Counted from the first letter of the stretch, positions 45,806 through 54,520 are shown. The stretch is DNA of 64,000 bases from Falsiroseomonas oleicola (GCF_019029495.1 NZ_JAERQM010000002.1:248001-312000); one strand, 5' to 3'. Notes: generated by a model not told the origin, from the letters alone. Translations and numbers: made by a program.

Positions 45806-47844
45806 TACGCCGCGCCGGCGCGATCCATGGGGATCGTCTCGACTTCCAGTGTGGCCGCCCCCGGGCTTGCCCCGGTCGCGGCGGTCAGCGCCGCCGCCGC
45901 CTCCGCCAGCCGTTCGGCGGCCCGGTTCGGCGCTTCCGCCGCGCGCTCCAGCGCGGCGCAGGTCTCCGGCAGGCGTTCGGCCAGCGCGGCGAGCGCTTCC
46001 GCCGCCGGGCGCAGCCGGTGGCCGGCGGCGTCCATCATGCCGGTGGAACTCGCGAGGCGCTGCGCCGCGCCCTCCAGCAGCGGCTGTGCCGCCTGGACCG
46101 CGGTCAGATGGGCCTCCGCGATCGGTTCCAGCCGCTCGAGCCGATCCATCTGCTGGCGCAGCCCATCCGTCGCCGCCGCGATATCGTCCCGTGTCGCCAT
46201 GCCCTGCGACTCCACCGCCGGGGCCACCAGCCCGAGGCAGGCGGCTTCCTGGCGCAGGGCTTCCGTCGCATCGTCCAGCCGCTGCGCCATTTCGTTGATC
46301 CGGGCATCGAAGGCGGGCACGGCGCCGCCGAGGCGTGTCGCCTCGCCGCGCAAGGTGTCGGCGGCTTCCATCACCTGGGCGGCGCTGGCCGCGGCCTCCT
46401 CCGCCAGTTGCGGGGCGACGGCGCCGAGCCGTTCCGCTTCCTCCCGCAGGCGTTCTGCCGTCTCCCGCATCATGGTCGCCATGGCCTCGGCCTGGGCGGC
46501 GATCTCCGGCGCGACGCGGGTCAGCGCCTCAGCCTCCTGCCGCAATGTGGCGCCGGCCTCGGCGGCCTGGGCCACCATCGCGCTGGCCTGGGCGGCGAGC
46601 AGCGGGCCGAGCGTGCCGAGCCGCGCGGCCTCCTCCCGCATCGCCGCCAGGGTCGTGGCGGTATCCGTCTCCAGCGCGCCGAGCCGCGCGGTCTGTTCAT
46701 GCATCGCGGTTGCCGCGGCGGCGGTCTCGTCGCGCAGTCCGGCGGTGAAGGCCTGGGCCTCGGCGGTCAGGGCCTCGGGCAGGGCGGCCATGCGGCTGGT
46801 CTCGGCACGCAGCATTTCCGCTGCCCCGGCCAGCTCGGCGACGGCCTCGGCGGCCTTGCCTTCCAGGCCTGGGGCCATGGCCGCCAGCGCCGCCGCTTCC
46901 TCCCGCAGCATGGCGGTATCGGCACGCAACCGGCCCGACAGGCCGTCCATTTCCGTCCGCAACGCCGCGGCCGCCGCCTCCACCGGGCCGGGCAGCGCGG
47001 CGAGCAGGGGCGGCAGCGCGGCTTCCAGCCGCTGTTCCACATGGCTGGCGACCTGTTCCAGCCGCTGCGGCAGGGCGTCGCCGAGCGCCAGCATGGCGGT
47101 GGCGGCGCGTTCCAGGCGCTGCGCCACCTGGCCCATGCGGCCATTCTCCTCGGGATCAGGGCGCGCCCCGGGCGTCGGCTCCGGCCGGCCTTCCGGCATC
47201 CGGTCCAGCCGGGCCATCAGCCGCCCCTCCGCCGCGACCAGCGAGGCGTCGAGCGGCCCGGCGAGCTGGGCCGCGACCTCCTGCGGCAGGCTGTCGAGCC
47301 GCGCCGCCATGCCCTGCGGCAGCAGGGCGAGGGCCTGCTCGGCGCGGGCCGTCATCTGCGCCATGCGCTGCGCCTGGCTGTCCACCAGCCCGGGCAGCAA
47401 AGCCAGCGCCTGGGCGGCGCTGCCGCTGCTCTCGGCGCTTTCCTCCAGCCTCGCGGTGGCGCGGGCGGCGGCTTCGGCCATGCGCGTGGCGGCCTGGGCG
47501 GAATCCGCCTGGATGCGCGTGGCCTCCGCGCCCTCCCGCTTCAGCCGCATCATCTCCTCGGTCAGGGCGCGCAGCAGCGCGGCCATGGGTTCCGTCATAG
47601 CCTCCGGCCGTGTCGCCGGTGCGGCGGGGGCGGCGCCCCGGCGCCACAGACCGGCCAGCGCCACGCCGGCGCCCAGCAGGCCGAGGCCGGCGGCGGCCGG
47701 CATGGCCCAGGGCGTTTCCAGGCCCCCGGCCAGCGCCGCGCCCATCAGGCCCGTCCCGGCGCCCAGCGACAGCGCGGCCAGCAGGCCATCCGCACCCAAC
47801 CTGCTGAGATTCAGCCTGCGAAGATCCGGCTTCGGCGCCTGCAT
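45805..47844 (-). CDS. Long coiled-coil membrane protein of unknown function
   Basis: Unrecognised protein of about 679 residues. Two hydrophobic segments near residues 20-60 (LLAALSLGAGTGLMGAALAGG; AAAGLGLLGAGVALAGLW) anchor it; everything after is Ala/Glu/Arg/Leu-rich heptad-like helix with repeated EEAxxLxxxAP and AxxLREEAERLG units (for example LREEAAALAAMAPGLEGK, AMREEAARLGTLGPLL, LRQEAEALTRVAPEIA), resembling apolipoprotein or chemoreceptor helices. No HAMP or signalling hairpin is seen. ATG 47844 has GGAG six bases upstream; a start at 47883, overlapping the preceding stop by eight bases, is equally possible. It is last in a three-gene operon with a GvpL/F-like gene. Confidence 0.75.
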   Translation of the reverse strand: MQAPKPDLRRLNLSRLGADGLLAALSLGAGTGLMGAALAGGLETPWAMPAAAGLGLLGAGVALAGLWRRGAAPAAPATRPEAMTEPMAALLRALTEEMMRLKREGAEATRIQADSAQAATRMAEAAARATARLEESAESSGSAAQALALLPGLVDSQAQRMAQMTARAEQALALLPQGMAARLDSLPQEVAAQLAGPLDASLVAAEGRLMARLDRMPEGRPEPTPGARPDPEENGRMGQVAQRLERAATAMLALGDALPQRLEQVASHVEQRLEAALPPLLAALPGPVEAAAAALRTEMDGLSGRLRADTAMLREEAAALAAMAPGLEGKAAEAVAELAGAAEMLRAETSRMAALPEALTAEAQAFTAGLRDETAAAATAMHEQTARLGALETDTATTLAAMREEAARLGTLGPLLAAQASAMVAQAAEAGATLRQEAEALTRVAPEIAAQAEAMATMMRETAERLREEAERLGAVAPQLAEEAAASAAQVMEAADTLRGEATRLGGAVPAFDARINEMAQRLDDATEALRQEAACLGLVAPAVESQGMATRDDIAAATDGLRQQMDRLERLEPIAEAHLTAVQAAQPLLEGAAQRLASSTGMMDAAGHRLRPAAEALAALAERLPETCAALERAAEAPNRAAERLAEAAAALTAATGASPGAATLEVETIPMDRAGAA

Positions 47845-47875
47845 GGCTGTCTCCATCCTCGAAAATCCGGCCACG

Positions 47876-48613
47876 TCAGGCATCCCGCGCGGCCTCCCGC
47901 GCATAGGCATAGGGCGGGAAGGGGCCGGCGAGGGACAGCACCAGCCCCGTACCGGCCAGGTCCATGGCGGCCGTGTCCAGCGCCTTGCGCAGCCGGCGCT
48001 GCGCATCGCCGGCCAGCAGCGCGGCCCAGCCGGCCACGGCGCCCGCTTCGGGGCGGGTCGGGGCGAGGTGTCGCGCCTCGGCACCCAGCAGCCGGGCGAG
48101 GTCCTGCGCCGCCTGCCGCCGCCGCGCCTGGCGGGCGGCGAGAAGCGCCGCGCCCGGCCGTGGCGCGGTGGGCTGGCCGATCTCGTCGGACGTGGCGGGC
48201 CGGGCCAGATCAGGGTCGGCCTGCCGCAGCCAGGCGGCGTGCTGGGCCACATCCTCCTCCAGCGTCACCGACCATTCGGCGCAGCCGGAGACGGCGGCCA
48301 GGGCGCAACCGAAGCGGCGCGCGCGCTGCCGCAGCCAGAGCCGCAGGGAACCAGGATCCGGAAAGACGGCGCCGAGCGCCAGGGGCAGCGTCGGCCCCGG
48401 CACGGCGGCGACCACGCGGTGATGCGCCTCGGCGCGGGCGCCCAGCCAGTCCGGGTCCTCGGCCGCGTCGAAGAAGCCTTCGGGCACCTGGCTGGCGAGC
48501 ACGGTCAACCCGGCCTCATCCAAAGCGAGCAGGGGCAGGCCGGGCAGGATGCCGGGTGCCTGGGGCAGCGGCATGCCGCCCATGGTCACCGCATAGGCGT
48601 AGAGCGCGCTCAT
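47876..48613 (-). CDS. GvpL/GvpF-like protein (gas vesicle family), no gas vesicle genes nearby
   Basis: Protein of 245 residues with the GvpL/GvpF pattern: the opening LYAYAVT, AEAHHRVVAAV followed by PLALGAVFPDPGSL, the central GCAEWSVTLEED, and the closing LVLSLAGPFPPYAYAR that matches the LTGPWPPYSFV end of the family. In gas-vesicle producers these proteins are accessory assembly factors. No GvpA, GvpN or other vesicle gene occurs in the 64 kb, so a vesicle function is doubtful. It starts one base after the stop of the preceding gene and overlaps the coiled-coil gene, so the three form one unit. Confidence 0.75.
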   Translation of the reverse strand: MSALYAYAVTMGGMPLPQAPGILPGLPLLALDEAGLTVLASQVPEGFFDAAEDPDWLGARAEAHHRVVAAVPGPTLPLALGAVFPDPGSLRLWLRQRARRFGCALAAVSGCAEWSVTLEEDVAQHAAWLRQADPDLARPATSDEIGQPTAPRPGAALLAARQARRRQAAQDLARLLGAEARHLAPTRPEAGAVAGWAALLAGDAQRRLRKALDTAAMDLAGTGLVLSLAGPFPPYAYAREAARDA

Positions 48614-48614
48614 C

Positions 48615-49376
48615 TCAGGCGGCCTCGATGGTGGCGGCCTGGCGCAGTTGCGGCGTGCCGGGCTGGAGCGCGCTGGCCAGGCCGCGCCACAGCTCCGTCA
48701 CCTCGGCGGGCTGGCGCCGTTCCGGCAGGCCGCCCAGCGACCAGTGGCCGGTTGCCTCAGCGGGCCGCAGCAGGCGCAGCGCGCCGAGTGCCAGCGCCGG
48801 CAAGGGGCCGCGCAGTTCCACCCGCTGGTCGCGCGGCAAGGCGAGATTCAGCGCCGCCTGCAGCGCCGCCACCGCGCCGTCGCGCAGGATGATGGTGGCG
48901 CCGGACTCGTGCTCCCCCAGGTCATGGGGCTGGGCGGCGATGGCGACGACATGCGGATGCAGCGCGGCTTCCAGCGCGGCCTGGGCTGCCGTGCCATCGG
49001 GTGCGACGCCGTGCAGCACCACATCCCATTGCTGCCGGCCGCCCTGCCGCGCCAGGGTGCTGGCCAGCGCGCCTTCCTGCATGGCCAGCAGGTCGCGCAG
49101 CGCCGCCTCGGGACAGGTCGCGGAAAGCGGGTCGCAGGCCAGGAAGGCGCCGTGCCGGCAGGCCAGTTCCAGCCGCTGCCGCAGCCGGGGCCAGGCGCGC
49201 AGCAGGGCGGCGCGGTCGCGGCGCTGGAACAGGCGGCGCAGGGGCGCCTCGGCCGGTTGCACCAGGGCCACCGCCTGGCCGCAGGGAAGCAGCGCCACAT
49301 CCGGCCCCATCCGTGCCGCCAGCGCCGCCGCGCCGGCCTCCGGCGCCAGGCCGAGCAGCCGCACCATCCGGTCCAT
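48615..49376 (-). CDS. Unknown protein upstream of the GvpL/F-like gene, possibly a divergent relative
   Basis: Unrecognised Ala/Leu/Arg-rich protein of about 253 residues. It has the general shape of a GvpL/F protein: a short N-terminal strand (VALLPCGQAVALVQP), a helix-rich middle (RRDRAALLRAWPRLRQRLEL) and a strand WDVVLHGVAP before a long helical part. No decisive motif is present. The start is uncertain: 49376 (MDRMV) is chosen because the longer reading from 49478 begins with basic Gln/Pro low-complexity sequence. It is the first gene of the operon, ending one base before the GvpL/F-like gene. Confidence 0.6.
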   Translation of the reverse strand: MDRMVRLLGLAPEAGAAALAARMGPDVALLPCGQAVALVQPAEAPLRRLFQRRDRAALLRAWPRLRQRLELACRHGAFLACDPLSATCPEAALRDLLAMQEGALASTLARQGGRQQWDVVLHGVAPDGTAAQAALEAALHPHVVAIAAQPHDLGEHESGATIILRDGAVAALQAALNLALPRDQRVELRGPLPALALGALRLLRPAEATGHWSLGGLPERRQPAEVTELWRGLASALQPGTPQLRQAATIEAA

Positions 49377-49557
49377 GGAGCCGCGTTGCGGGGGCAGGTC
49401 GCGCCGCTGGGGCAAGTCACGTTGCAAGGGCCGCGTATCCTGGCCTGGCCGGGAATGCGCCCGGGCGCCGACCTCCATCCTGGATGTCTGGATGGCAGGC
49501 TAACCGCGCCCTGGTGAATCAGCCGTGAAGCCGGGGCGGAGGGGCGGTATCATGCCG

Positions 49558-49668
49558 ATACCCGCAAAGACCGACCGCGGCCGGCGACGCCGGCCGAGCG
49601 CCCGAACGGGCGCCGTGCCCAGTGGCGCGCAGCCAGGCGGCCAGAGGCCGCGCCCGGCGCCAGAGGGC
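49558..49668 (+). repeat. Multi-hairpin intergenic repeat, copy B
   Basis: This copy lies in the 305-base gap (49377-49681) between the unknown gene and ldhA, and is preceded by GGTATCAT-GCCG-ATACC. Its stems are GGCCGGC/GCCGGCC, GCGCCC/GGGCGC with loop GAAC, GTGCC/GGCGC and GCGGCC/GGCCGC. A 22-base linker-stem block (49594-49615) differs from copy A (45756-45777, minus) at one position. Copies A and B are inverted relative to each other, face outward and flank the three-gene GvpL/F-like operon. The rest of the gap holds no gene. Confidence 0.7.
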
Positions 49669-49681
49669 ACCGAAACGGCGC

Positions 49682-50692
49682 TCAGGCCAGCTTCTCGGTC
49701 GAGACCTCATGCCGCGCGCGGCCGGTGCTGGCGAAGGCGCTGATATTGTCCAGCGTGATCTCCGCGATCGCCGCCATGGCATCGGCGGTGAAGAAGGCCT
49801 GGTGCGCGGTGACCAGCACATTGGGGAAGGTCAGCAGCCGGGCGAAGATGTCGTCCTGGAGCATCTGGCCGGACAGATCCTCGAAGAACAGATCCGCCTC
49901 CTCCTCATAGACATCGAGGCCCAGCAGCCCGATGGCGCCGGATTTCAGCCCGTCGATCGCCGCCCGCGTGTCGACGATGGCGCCCCGGCTGGTATTGATC
50001 AGCATGGCGCCGCGCTTCATCCCGCCGATCGCCGCCGCGTCGATCAGATGCCGCGTCGCCGGCGTCAGCGGACAGTGCAGGGTGATGATGTCGGACCGGG
50101 CCAGCAGTTCCTCCATCGCCACATAATCCAGGCCCAGCGCGCGCCCCTCCTCCGAGGGAAATGTGTCATGCGCCAGCAGATGGCAGCCGAAGCCGCGCAG
50201 GATGCGGGCGACGGCCAGGCCGATGCGCCCGGTGCCGACGATGCCGGCGGTGCGGCCATGCATGTCGAAGCCGAGCAGCCCGTCCAGCGCGAAATTCCCC
50301 TCCCGCACGCGGGCATAGGCGCGGTGGATGCGGCGGTTCAGCGACAGCATCATCGCCACCGTGTGCTCCGCCACCGATTCCGGCGAATAGGCCGGCACCC
50401 GTGCGACGGTGATGCCGAGCCGCTGCGCCGCCACCAGGTCCACATTGTTGAAGCCGGCGCAGCGCAGCGCGACCAGCCGCACGTCGAGCCCGGCCAGCGC
50501 CTCCAGCACCCCGGCATCCGCCTGGTCGTTGACGAAGGCGCAGATGGCCCCCGCACCCTGGGCCAAAGCGACGGTCTCGGCGGAGAGCCGCGCCTCCTGG
50601 AAGACCAGGCGGTGCGGCGCCCCGGCCGCCGCATTGGCGGCCTCCAGGAACTGCCGGTCATAGGGCTTGGCGCTGAAGACGGCGACCTGCAT
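49682..50692 (-). CDS. ldhA: D-lactate dehydrogenase (fermentative)
   Basis: NAD-dependent 2-hydroxyacid dehydrogenase of 336 residues reducing pyruvate to D-lactate. It matches fermentative LdhA closely: [18 protein letters not shown] at the N-terminus, [41 protein letters not shown], dinucleotide motif GIVGTGRIG, catalytic Arg in NTSRGAIVD, Glu in [14 protein letters not shown] and His in VTAHQAFFT. It lies 10 bases after the universal stress protein gene, downstream of an FNR-type palindrome, so induction at low oxygen is expected. A lactate-permease-family gene is divergent next door. Confidence 0.92.
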   Translation of the reverse strand: MQVAVFSAKPYDRQFLEAANAAAGAPHRLVFQEARLSAETVALAQGAGAICAFVNDQADAGVLEALAGLDVRLVALRCAGFNNVDLVAAQRLGITVARVPAYSPESVAEHTVAMMLSLNRRIHRAYARVREGNFALDGLLGFDMHGRTAGIVGTGRIGLAVARILRGFGCHLLAHDTFPSEEGRALGLDYVAMEELLARSDIITLHCPLTPATRHLIDAAAIGGMKRGAMLINTSRGAIVDTRAAIDGLKSGAIGLLGLDVYEEEADLFFEDLSGQMLQDDIFARLLTFPNVLVTAHQAFFTADAMAAIAEITLDNISAFASTGRARHEVSTEKLA

Positions 50693-50702
50693 GGGAATGA
50701 TC

Positions 50703-51587
50703 CTAGCTTGACTGGCGCACGGTCATGGTATCGCAGGGCAGGGCGGCGAGCAGCCGCTTGGCGGTGCTGCCGACCAGGAAGCCGGCGAGGCCGCTGCGCC
50801 CCTGGGTGCCGAGCACCGCCAGCCCGACGCCGCGTTCCCGCACATAGTCGCAGACCAGTCCGCTGACCTCGCCATGTTCCAGCAGGGGGGTGACCCGTTC
50901 CTGCCAGCCCGGCGCGGCCCTCACGCCGTCCAGGAAGGTCGCCTGCTCCGCCAGGGCCATCTGCCGCATCTCCTCCTGATTGGCGCCGCGGCTGATGAAG
51001 CCCTCGAAGGGCACCTGATAGCTGTGGAACAGGGTGATGCGGGCCTCGGGGAACAGCCGCAGCGCCGTCTCCAGCGCATGGCGGGAGGCGGCGGAGAAGT
51101 CCGTCGCGACAAGGATCTCGCGATAGGAACGCTGCGCGCGGCCCTTCACCACCAGCACCGGCATCGGCGCGTGGCTGACCAACCGGTCCACGATGGCGCC
51201 AAGCGAGGCGCGCCCCAGCATCTCATCCCGGGCGACACCCGTCACCAGCAGCCCGGCACCCAGCGCGCCTGCCTGGTGCAGGATGGTCTCGGCCGGGTCG
51301 CCGCGCGCCAGCAGCACCTCCGGATCGAGCCCGCTGCCTTCGAGATCGGCGCGGATCTGCGCCTCCACCATCGCGCGGCCGCCGCCGTCCTCACGCCGCC
51401 AGGAGGGCCTGTCCGCCGGTACCTCGCCGGGGATCACATGCAGGATGGACAGCTTCGCACCCCAGGCCTGGGCGAGGCGCACGGCGCGGTCCTGGGCGCG
51501 GTCGCAGCGGCTGCTGAGATCGGTGGCCAGCAGGATGCGGCGCGGGATGGCGCTGTCGGCCGACACTTGCGGTGGCGTCATGGCCAT
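50703..51587 (-). CDS. Tandem-domain universal stress protein upstream of ldhA
   Basis: Protein of 294 residues with two UspA folds, about residues 15-155 and 160-294. The C-terminal copy ends [25 protein letters not shown], the ATP-binding G-2x-G-9x-G-S pattern, so it probably binds ATP. The start at 51587 is preceded by GGAGG with a five-base spacer; the frame extends upstream over the FNR palindrome but that part is not coding. Paired with ldhA under an FNR-like site, it looks like an anaerobic stress protein. Confidence 0.9.
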   Translation of the reverse strand: MAMTPPQVSADSAIPRRILLATDLSSRCDRAQDRAVRLAQAWGAKLSILHVIPGEVPADRPSWRREDGGGRAMVEAQIRADLEGSGLDPEVLLARGDPAETILHQAGALGAGLLVTGVARDEMLGRASLGAIVDRLVSHAPMPVLVVKGRAQRSYREILVATDFSAASRHALETALRLFPEARITLFHSYQVPFEGFISRGANQEEMRQMALAEQATFLDGVRAAPGWQERVTPLLEHGEVSGLVCDYVRERGVGLAVLGTQGRSGLAGFLVGSTAKRLLAALPCDTMTVRQSS

Positions 51588-51637
51588 GGGGTCCTCCTTC
51601 GATATGCGACGCGTAGATTGAGGGAATGGGAACGTCA

Positions 51638-51661
51638 CAACATTGATGAAAATCAATGTTG
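51638..51661 (-). promoter_or_regulatory. Perfect FNR/ANR-type site upstream of usp-ldhA
   Basis: CAACATTGAT and ATCAATGTTG separated by GAAA give a 24-base palindrome with the full FNR consensus TTGAT-N4-ATCAA at 51643-51656. The centre lies about 62 bases from the stress protein ATG. A class II arrangement would place transcription near 51608, with an AATCTA element at a suitable -10 position. It predicts induction of usp and ldhA at low oxygen; it may also affect the divergent permease. Confidence 0.8.
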
Positions 51662-51749
51662 TCGGACGAAAGCTGGCGCCGCTTCGCCGGGCGGGGTTCA
51701 GCCAACGGCCCCTCCGTGCGGATATGGTGCGCGGATTCTCAATCGTTTG

Positions 51750-51826
51750 ATACCGGCGGGCCGGTCCTTGACCGGTCCGAGCGGCCGCCGCCGCGGGCGT
51801 GCCTTCGGCACGGCCGCATCAGGGTG
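51750..51826 (+). repeat. Multi-hairpin intergenic repeat, copy C (partial)
   Basis: The first 34 bases (51750-51783) repeat the start of copy A almost exactly: ATACCGGCGG, a stem of CCGGTC/GACCGG and then TCCGAGCG. After that it diverges into other stems, GCGGC/GCCGC enclosing CGTGCC-TTC-GGCACG. The whole unit sits inside a longer imperfect inverted repeat (51702-51716 with 51843-51857). Confidence 0.6.
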
Positions 51827-51962
51827 GCCCGGGGCGGTCACGCGGAAGGGCCGTTGGTATGATACAGCGGTGGGCGATGCGGGCCGCGGATCTCCGCCGC
51901 GGCCTGGAACGGTGTCGCGCTGGCGCGGGGCATCGCGCTGCCACGCAGGGGGGGATGAGCGG

Positions 51963-53468
51963 ATGATGACCATCGCGGCGCTGTCGCCCATCGCGCTGAT
52001 CGTGCTGCTGATGGCCGGCGCCGGGCGCGGCGCGGTGCCGGCCGGACTGGCCGGTTTGGCCCTGGCTTTGCCGGTGGCCCTGCTCGTCTTCGGCTGGCAG
52101 GGGCCGATCGCTTCTGGCGGCGCGGCCGCGGCGCTGGGCGGCGTGGCGGCGGAGGCCGGCTTCTCCGCCCTCACCATTCTCTGGATCGTCGCCCCGGCGC
52201 TGTGCCTGCATGAGCTTCAGCAGGCCAATGGCGGCACGGAGACGCTGCGCCGCGCCCTGCTGCGGCTTTCGGCCGACCGGCGGGTGACGGCGCTGCTGGT
52301 GGCCTGGTTCTTCACCCTGTTCACCGAGGGGGCGGCGGGCTTCGGCACCCCGGTGGTGCTGGCGGCGCCGATCCTGGTCGGGCTGGGCTTTCCCCCGACC
52401 CAGGCTGTGGCCATGGCGCTGCTCGGCCATGCGGTGGGGGTGTCCTTCGGGGCGGTGGGCACGCCGGTGGTGCCGCAGGTGGCGGCGAGCGGGCTGGATC
52501 CGCGGGCGCTGTCGGGCGCCACGGCGCTGCTGCATGCGGGCTGCGGCTGGGTGATGGCGCTGGCGCTGCATCGGGTGACGGGATCGGGGCCGGGATCGGG
52601 CGGGGCGGCCCTGGCGCTGCGCGCTGCCCTGGCCTTCCTGCTGCCGTTCCTGGCCATCGCCATCTGGATCGGGCCGGAACTGCCCACATTGGGCGGCGCC
52701 CTGATCGGCGGCCTCGCCTTCATCGCAACCCTTCCGCGCCGGCCCCGCGCGGCGGCGGAGCCGGCGCCGGGGGCGGCGGCGCTGGGGCGCGCGGTGCTGC
52801 CCTATCTGCTGCTGCTGGGCCTGATCCTCGCCACCCGCCTGCTGCCGGGGGTGGGGGAGGTGCTGTCGGCCCCGGCGCTGGGCTGGTCCCTGGCGGATGG
52901 CGCCTTCCACGGCGCGATGCAGCCGCTGACCCATCCTGGCACGCTGCTGCTGGCCAGCCTTTTGCTGGCGGTGGCCCTGCGCCGGGAAGGCCTGCCCGCG
53001 CTCCGCCAGGCCGCCGCCCGGGCCCTGCCGCGCCTGCCGCCGGTGCTGCTGGCGCTGGTGCTGATGCTCGGCCTGGCGCGGCTGATGGTGCATTCCGGCA
53101 TGATCGCGGTGCTGGCGGAGGCGGCGGCGGGCCTGGCCGGCGGCGCCTGGCCGCTCTTCGCCGCGGCCACCGGCGCGCTCGGCACCTTCGTCACCGGCTC
53201 CGCCACCGCATCGAACATCCTGCTGACGGATTTCCAGCTCGCCACCGCCACGGCGCTGGCGCTGCCGGCCCTGCCGCTGCTGGCCGCCCAGGGCTTCGGC
53301 GCGGCCATCGGCAATGTCATCTGCCCGCACAATATCGTCGCCGGCGGGGCCAGCCTGGGCCTCGCGGGGCAGGAGGGCGCGGTGCTGCGCCGCACCTTGC
53401 CGGCCTGTGCCCTGGCCTTGGCCATGGGTGGGGCGCTGACACTGGCGGTGATTTGGTTCGGGACATGA
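51963..53468 (+). CDS. L-lactate permease (LctP) family transporter
   Basis: Inner-membrane symporter of 501 residues with about 12 hydrophobic segments. The LctP-type hallmark TEGAAGFGTPVVLAAPILVGLGFPP occurs near residue 122-146, and GSATASNILLTDFQ and GNVICPHNIVAGG near 417 and 455, matching the family. It is somewhat shorter than the ~550-residue E. coli protein, within family range. The start at 51963 follows a GGGGGG stretch. It is divergent from usp-ldhA, so lactate uptake or export and lactate formation are neighbours. Transport of another short hydroxy acid (glycolate) is possible. Confidence 0.88.
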   Translation: MMTIAALSPIALIVLLMAGAGRGAVPAGLAGLALALPVALLVFGWQGPIASGGAAAALGGVAAEAGFSALTILWIVAPALCLHELQQANGGTETLRRALLRLSADRRVTALLVAWFFTLFTEGAAGFGTPVVLAAPILVGLGFPPTQAVAMALLGHAVGVSFGAVGTPVVPQVAASGLDPRALSGATALLHAGCGWVMALALHRVTGSGPGSGGAALALRAALAFLLPFLAIAIWIGPELPTLGGALIGGLAFIATLPRRPRAAAEPAPGAAALGRAVLPYLLLLGLILATRLLPGVGEVLSAPALGWSLADGAFHGAMQPLTHPGTLLLASLLLAVALRREGLPALRQAAARALPRLPPVLLALVLMLGLARLMVHSGMIAVLAEAAAGLAGGAWPLFAAATGALGTFVTGSATASNILLTDFQLATATALALPALPLLAAQGFGAAIGNVICPHNIVAGGASLGLAGQEGAVLRRTLPACALALAMGGALTLAVIWFGT

Positions 53469-53513
53469 TCCCGCCCCCTCGCCTCGCGGCGTGCCCTCTG
53501 GCAGGTTTATCGT

Positions 53514-54458
53514 ATGCCAAGTGAAAAACGCATCGTCACGCTGACGGCCAATCCCTCCATCGACCTGGCCAGCGAGGCCGAGTCGGTGCGGCCCGTGCGC
53601 AAGATCCGCACCCGCAATGAGCGCTATGACCCCGGCGGCGGCGGGGTGAATGTCGCCCGCGTGGTACGGGAACTGGGCGGGCAGGCGCTGGCCGTGCTGC
53701 TGGCCGGCGGTGTCACGGGCCGGTTCCTGGAGGAACTGGTGGATGACCTCGGCCTGCCGCGCCAGATCGTGCCGATCGCCGGCCGAACGCGCATCGCCCA
53801 GATCGTGCAGGACCTGTCGAGCGGCCTGGAATACCGCTTCATTCCCGAAGGGCCGGAGGTGACGGAGGCCGAGGCCCGCGCCACGCTCGATGCCCTGGCG
53901 AAGGCGGGCGGTCGCTGGCTGGTGCTCAGCGGCAGCCTGCCGCGCGGCATGGGCGGTGATTTTTTCGCCCGTGCGGCGGTGGAGGCCCGCGCGCGCGGCC
54001 AGCGGGTGGTGGTGGACAGTTCCGGCCCGGCGCTGCGCGCGGCGATCGAGGCCGGCGGGTTGGAACTGGTGAAGCCGAGCCTCGGCGAATTCGAATCCCT
54101 GATCGGCCGCAAGCTGCCCGAGGCGGCGGAGCAGGAGGCGGCGGCGCAGGAATTGGCGCGCTCCGGCGCGGCGCGGCTGGTGGCGGTGACGCTCGGCCAT
54201 CGCGGCGCGGTGCTGGCGAGCGCGGAGCGGGTGTGGCGGCTGCCGGCGCCGGATGTGCCGGTGCGCGGCGCCTCCGGCGCCGGGGACAGCTTCGTCGCGG
54301 CGATGACCCTGGCGTTGGCGCGCGGCCTGGCGCCGGAGGAGGCCTTCGCCTGGGGCAGCGCCGCCGGTGGCGCCACGGTGGCGCAGGCGGGCACGGCCCA
54401 TGCCCAGCGGGCGGAGGTGGAGGCGCTGTACACGCTGATGCGGCGGCTTCTGCGCTGA
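53514..54458 (+). CDS. pfkB: PfkB-family 6-phosphofructokinase
   Basis: Ribokinase-fold sugar kinase of 314 residues. The opening TLTANPSIDLASEAESVRPVRKIRT and DPGGGGVNVARVVRELGG match PfkB (6-phosphofructokinase II), and the catalytic Asp258 lies in GASGAGDSF. It phosphorylates fructose 6-phosphate; tagatose 6-phosphate and fructose 1-phosphate are alternative substrates in this branch. It follows the permease gene after 45 bases, and the two may be co-transcribed. A convergent hairpin terminates it. Together with ldhA and the stress protein it suggests a glycolytic/anaerobic cluster. Confidence 0.9.
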   Translation: MPSEKRIVTLTANPSIDLASEAESVRPVRKIRTRNERYDPGGGGVNVARVVRELGGQALAVLLAGGVTGRFLEELVDDLGLPRQIVPIAGRTRIAQIVQDLSSGLEYRFIPEGPEVTEAEARATLDALAKAGGRWLVLSGSLPRGMGGDFFARAAVEARARGQRVVVDSSGPALRAAIEAGGLELVKPSLGEFESLIGRKLPEAAEQEAAAQELARSGAARLVAVTLGHRGAVLASAERVWRLPAPDVPVRGASGAGDSFVAAMTLALARGLAPEEAFAWGSAAGGATVAQAGTAHAQRAEVEALYTLMRRLLR

Positions 54459-54520
54459 AGCGTGATGATGGGAGGCGGACTCACCGAGACATCGGAGGCT
54501 CGCGATCAGGCGGAAGCAGG

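Larger units (their letters stand above)
51588..51962. other. Divergent intergenic region with FNR site and repeat copy C
   Basis: 375 bases without a gene between the universal stress protein and lactate-permease-family genes. The left part holds the FNR-type palindrome at 51638-51661. The right part holds repeat copy C (51750-51826), bracketed by an imperfect inverted repeat: CCAACGGCCCCTCCG at 51702-51716 and CGGAAGGGCCGTTGG at 51843-51857. No promoter for the permease is obvious. Confidence 0.6.

Noticed and set aside
45694-49503. A 1269-codon plus-strand frame across the GvpL/F-like cluster
   Set aside because: Composition is Arg/Gly/His/Gln-rich with no motifs, whereas the minus-strand frames show GvpL/F motifs, ribosome sites and tight coupling.
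51819-54401. An 860-codon minus-strand frame opposite the permease and PfkB genes
   Set aside because: Gln/Arg/His-rich shadow; the permease and kinase have clear motifs on the plus strand.
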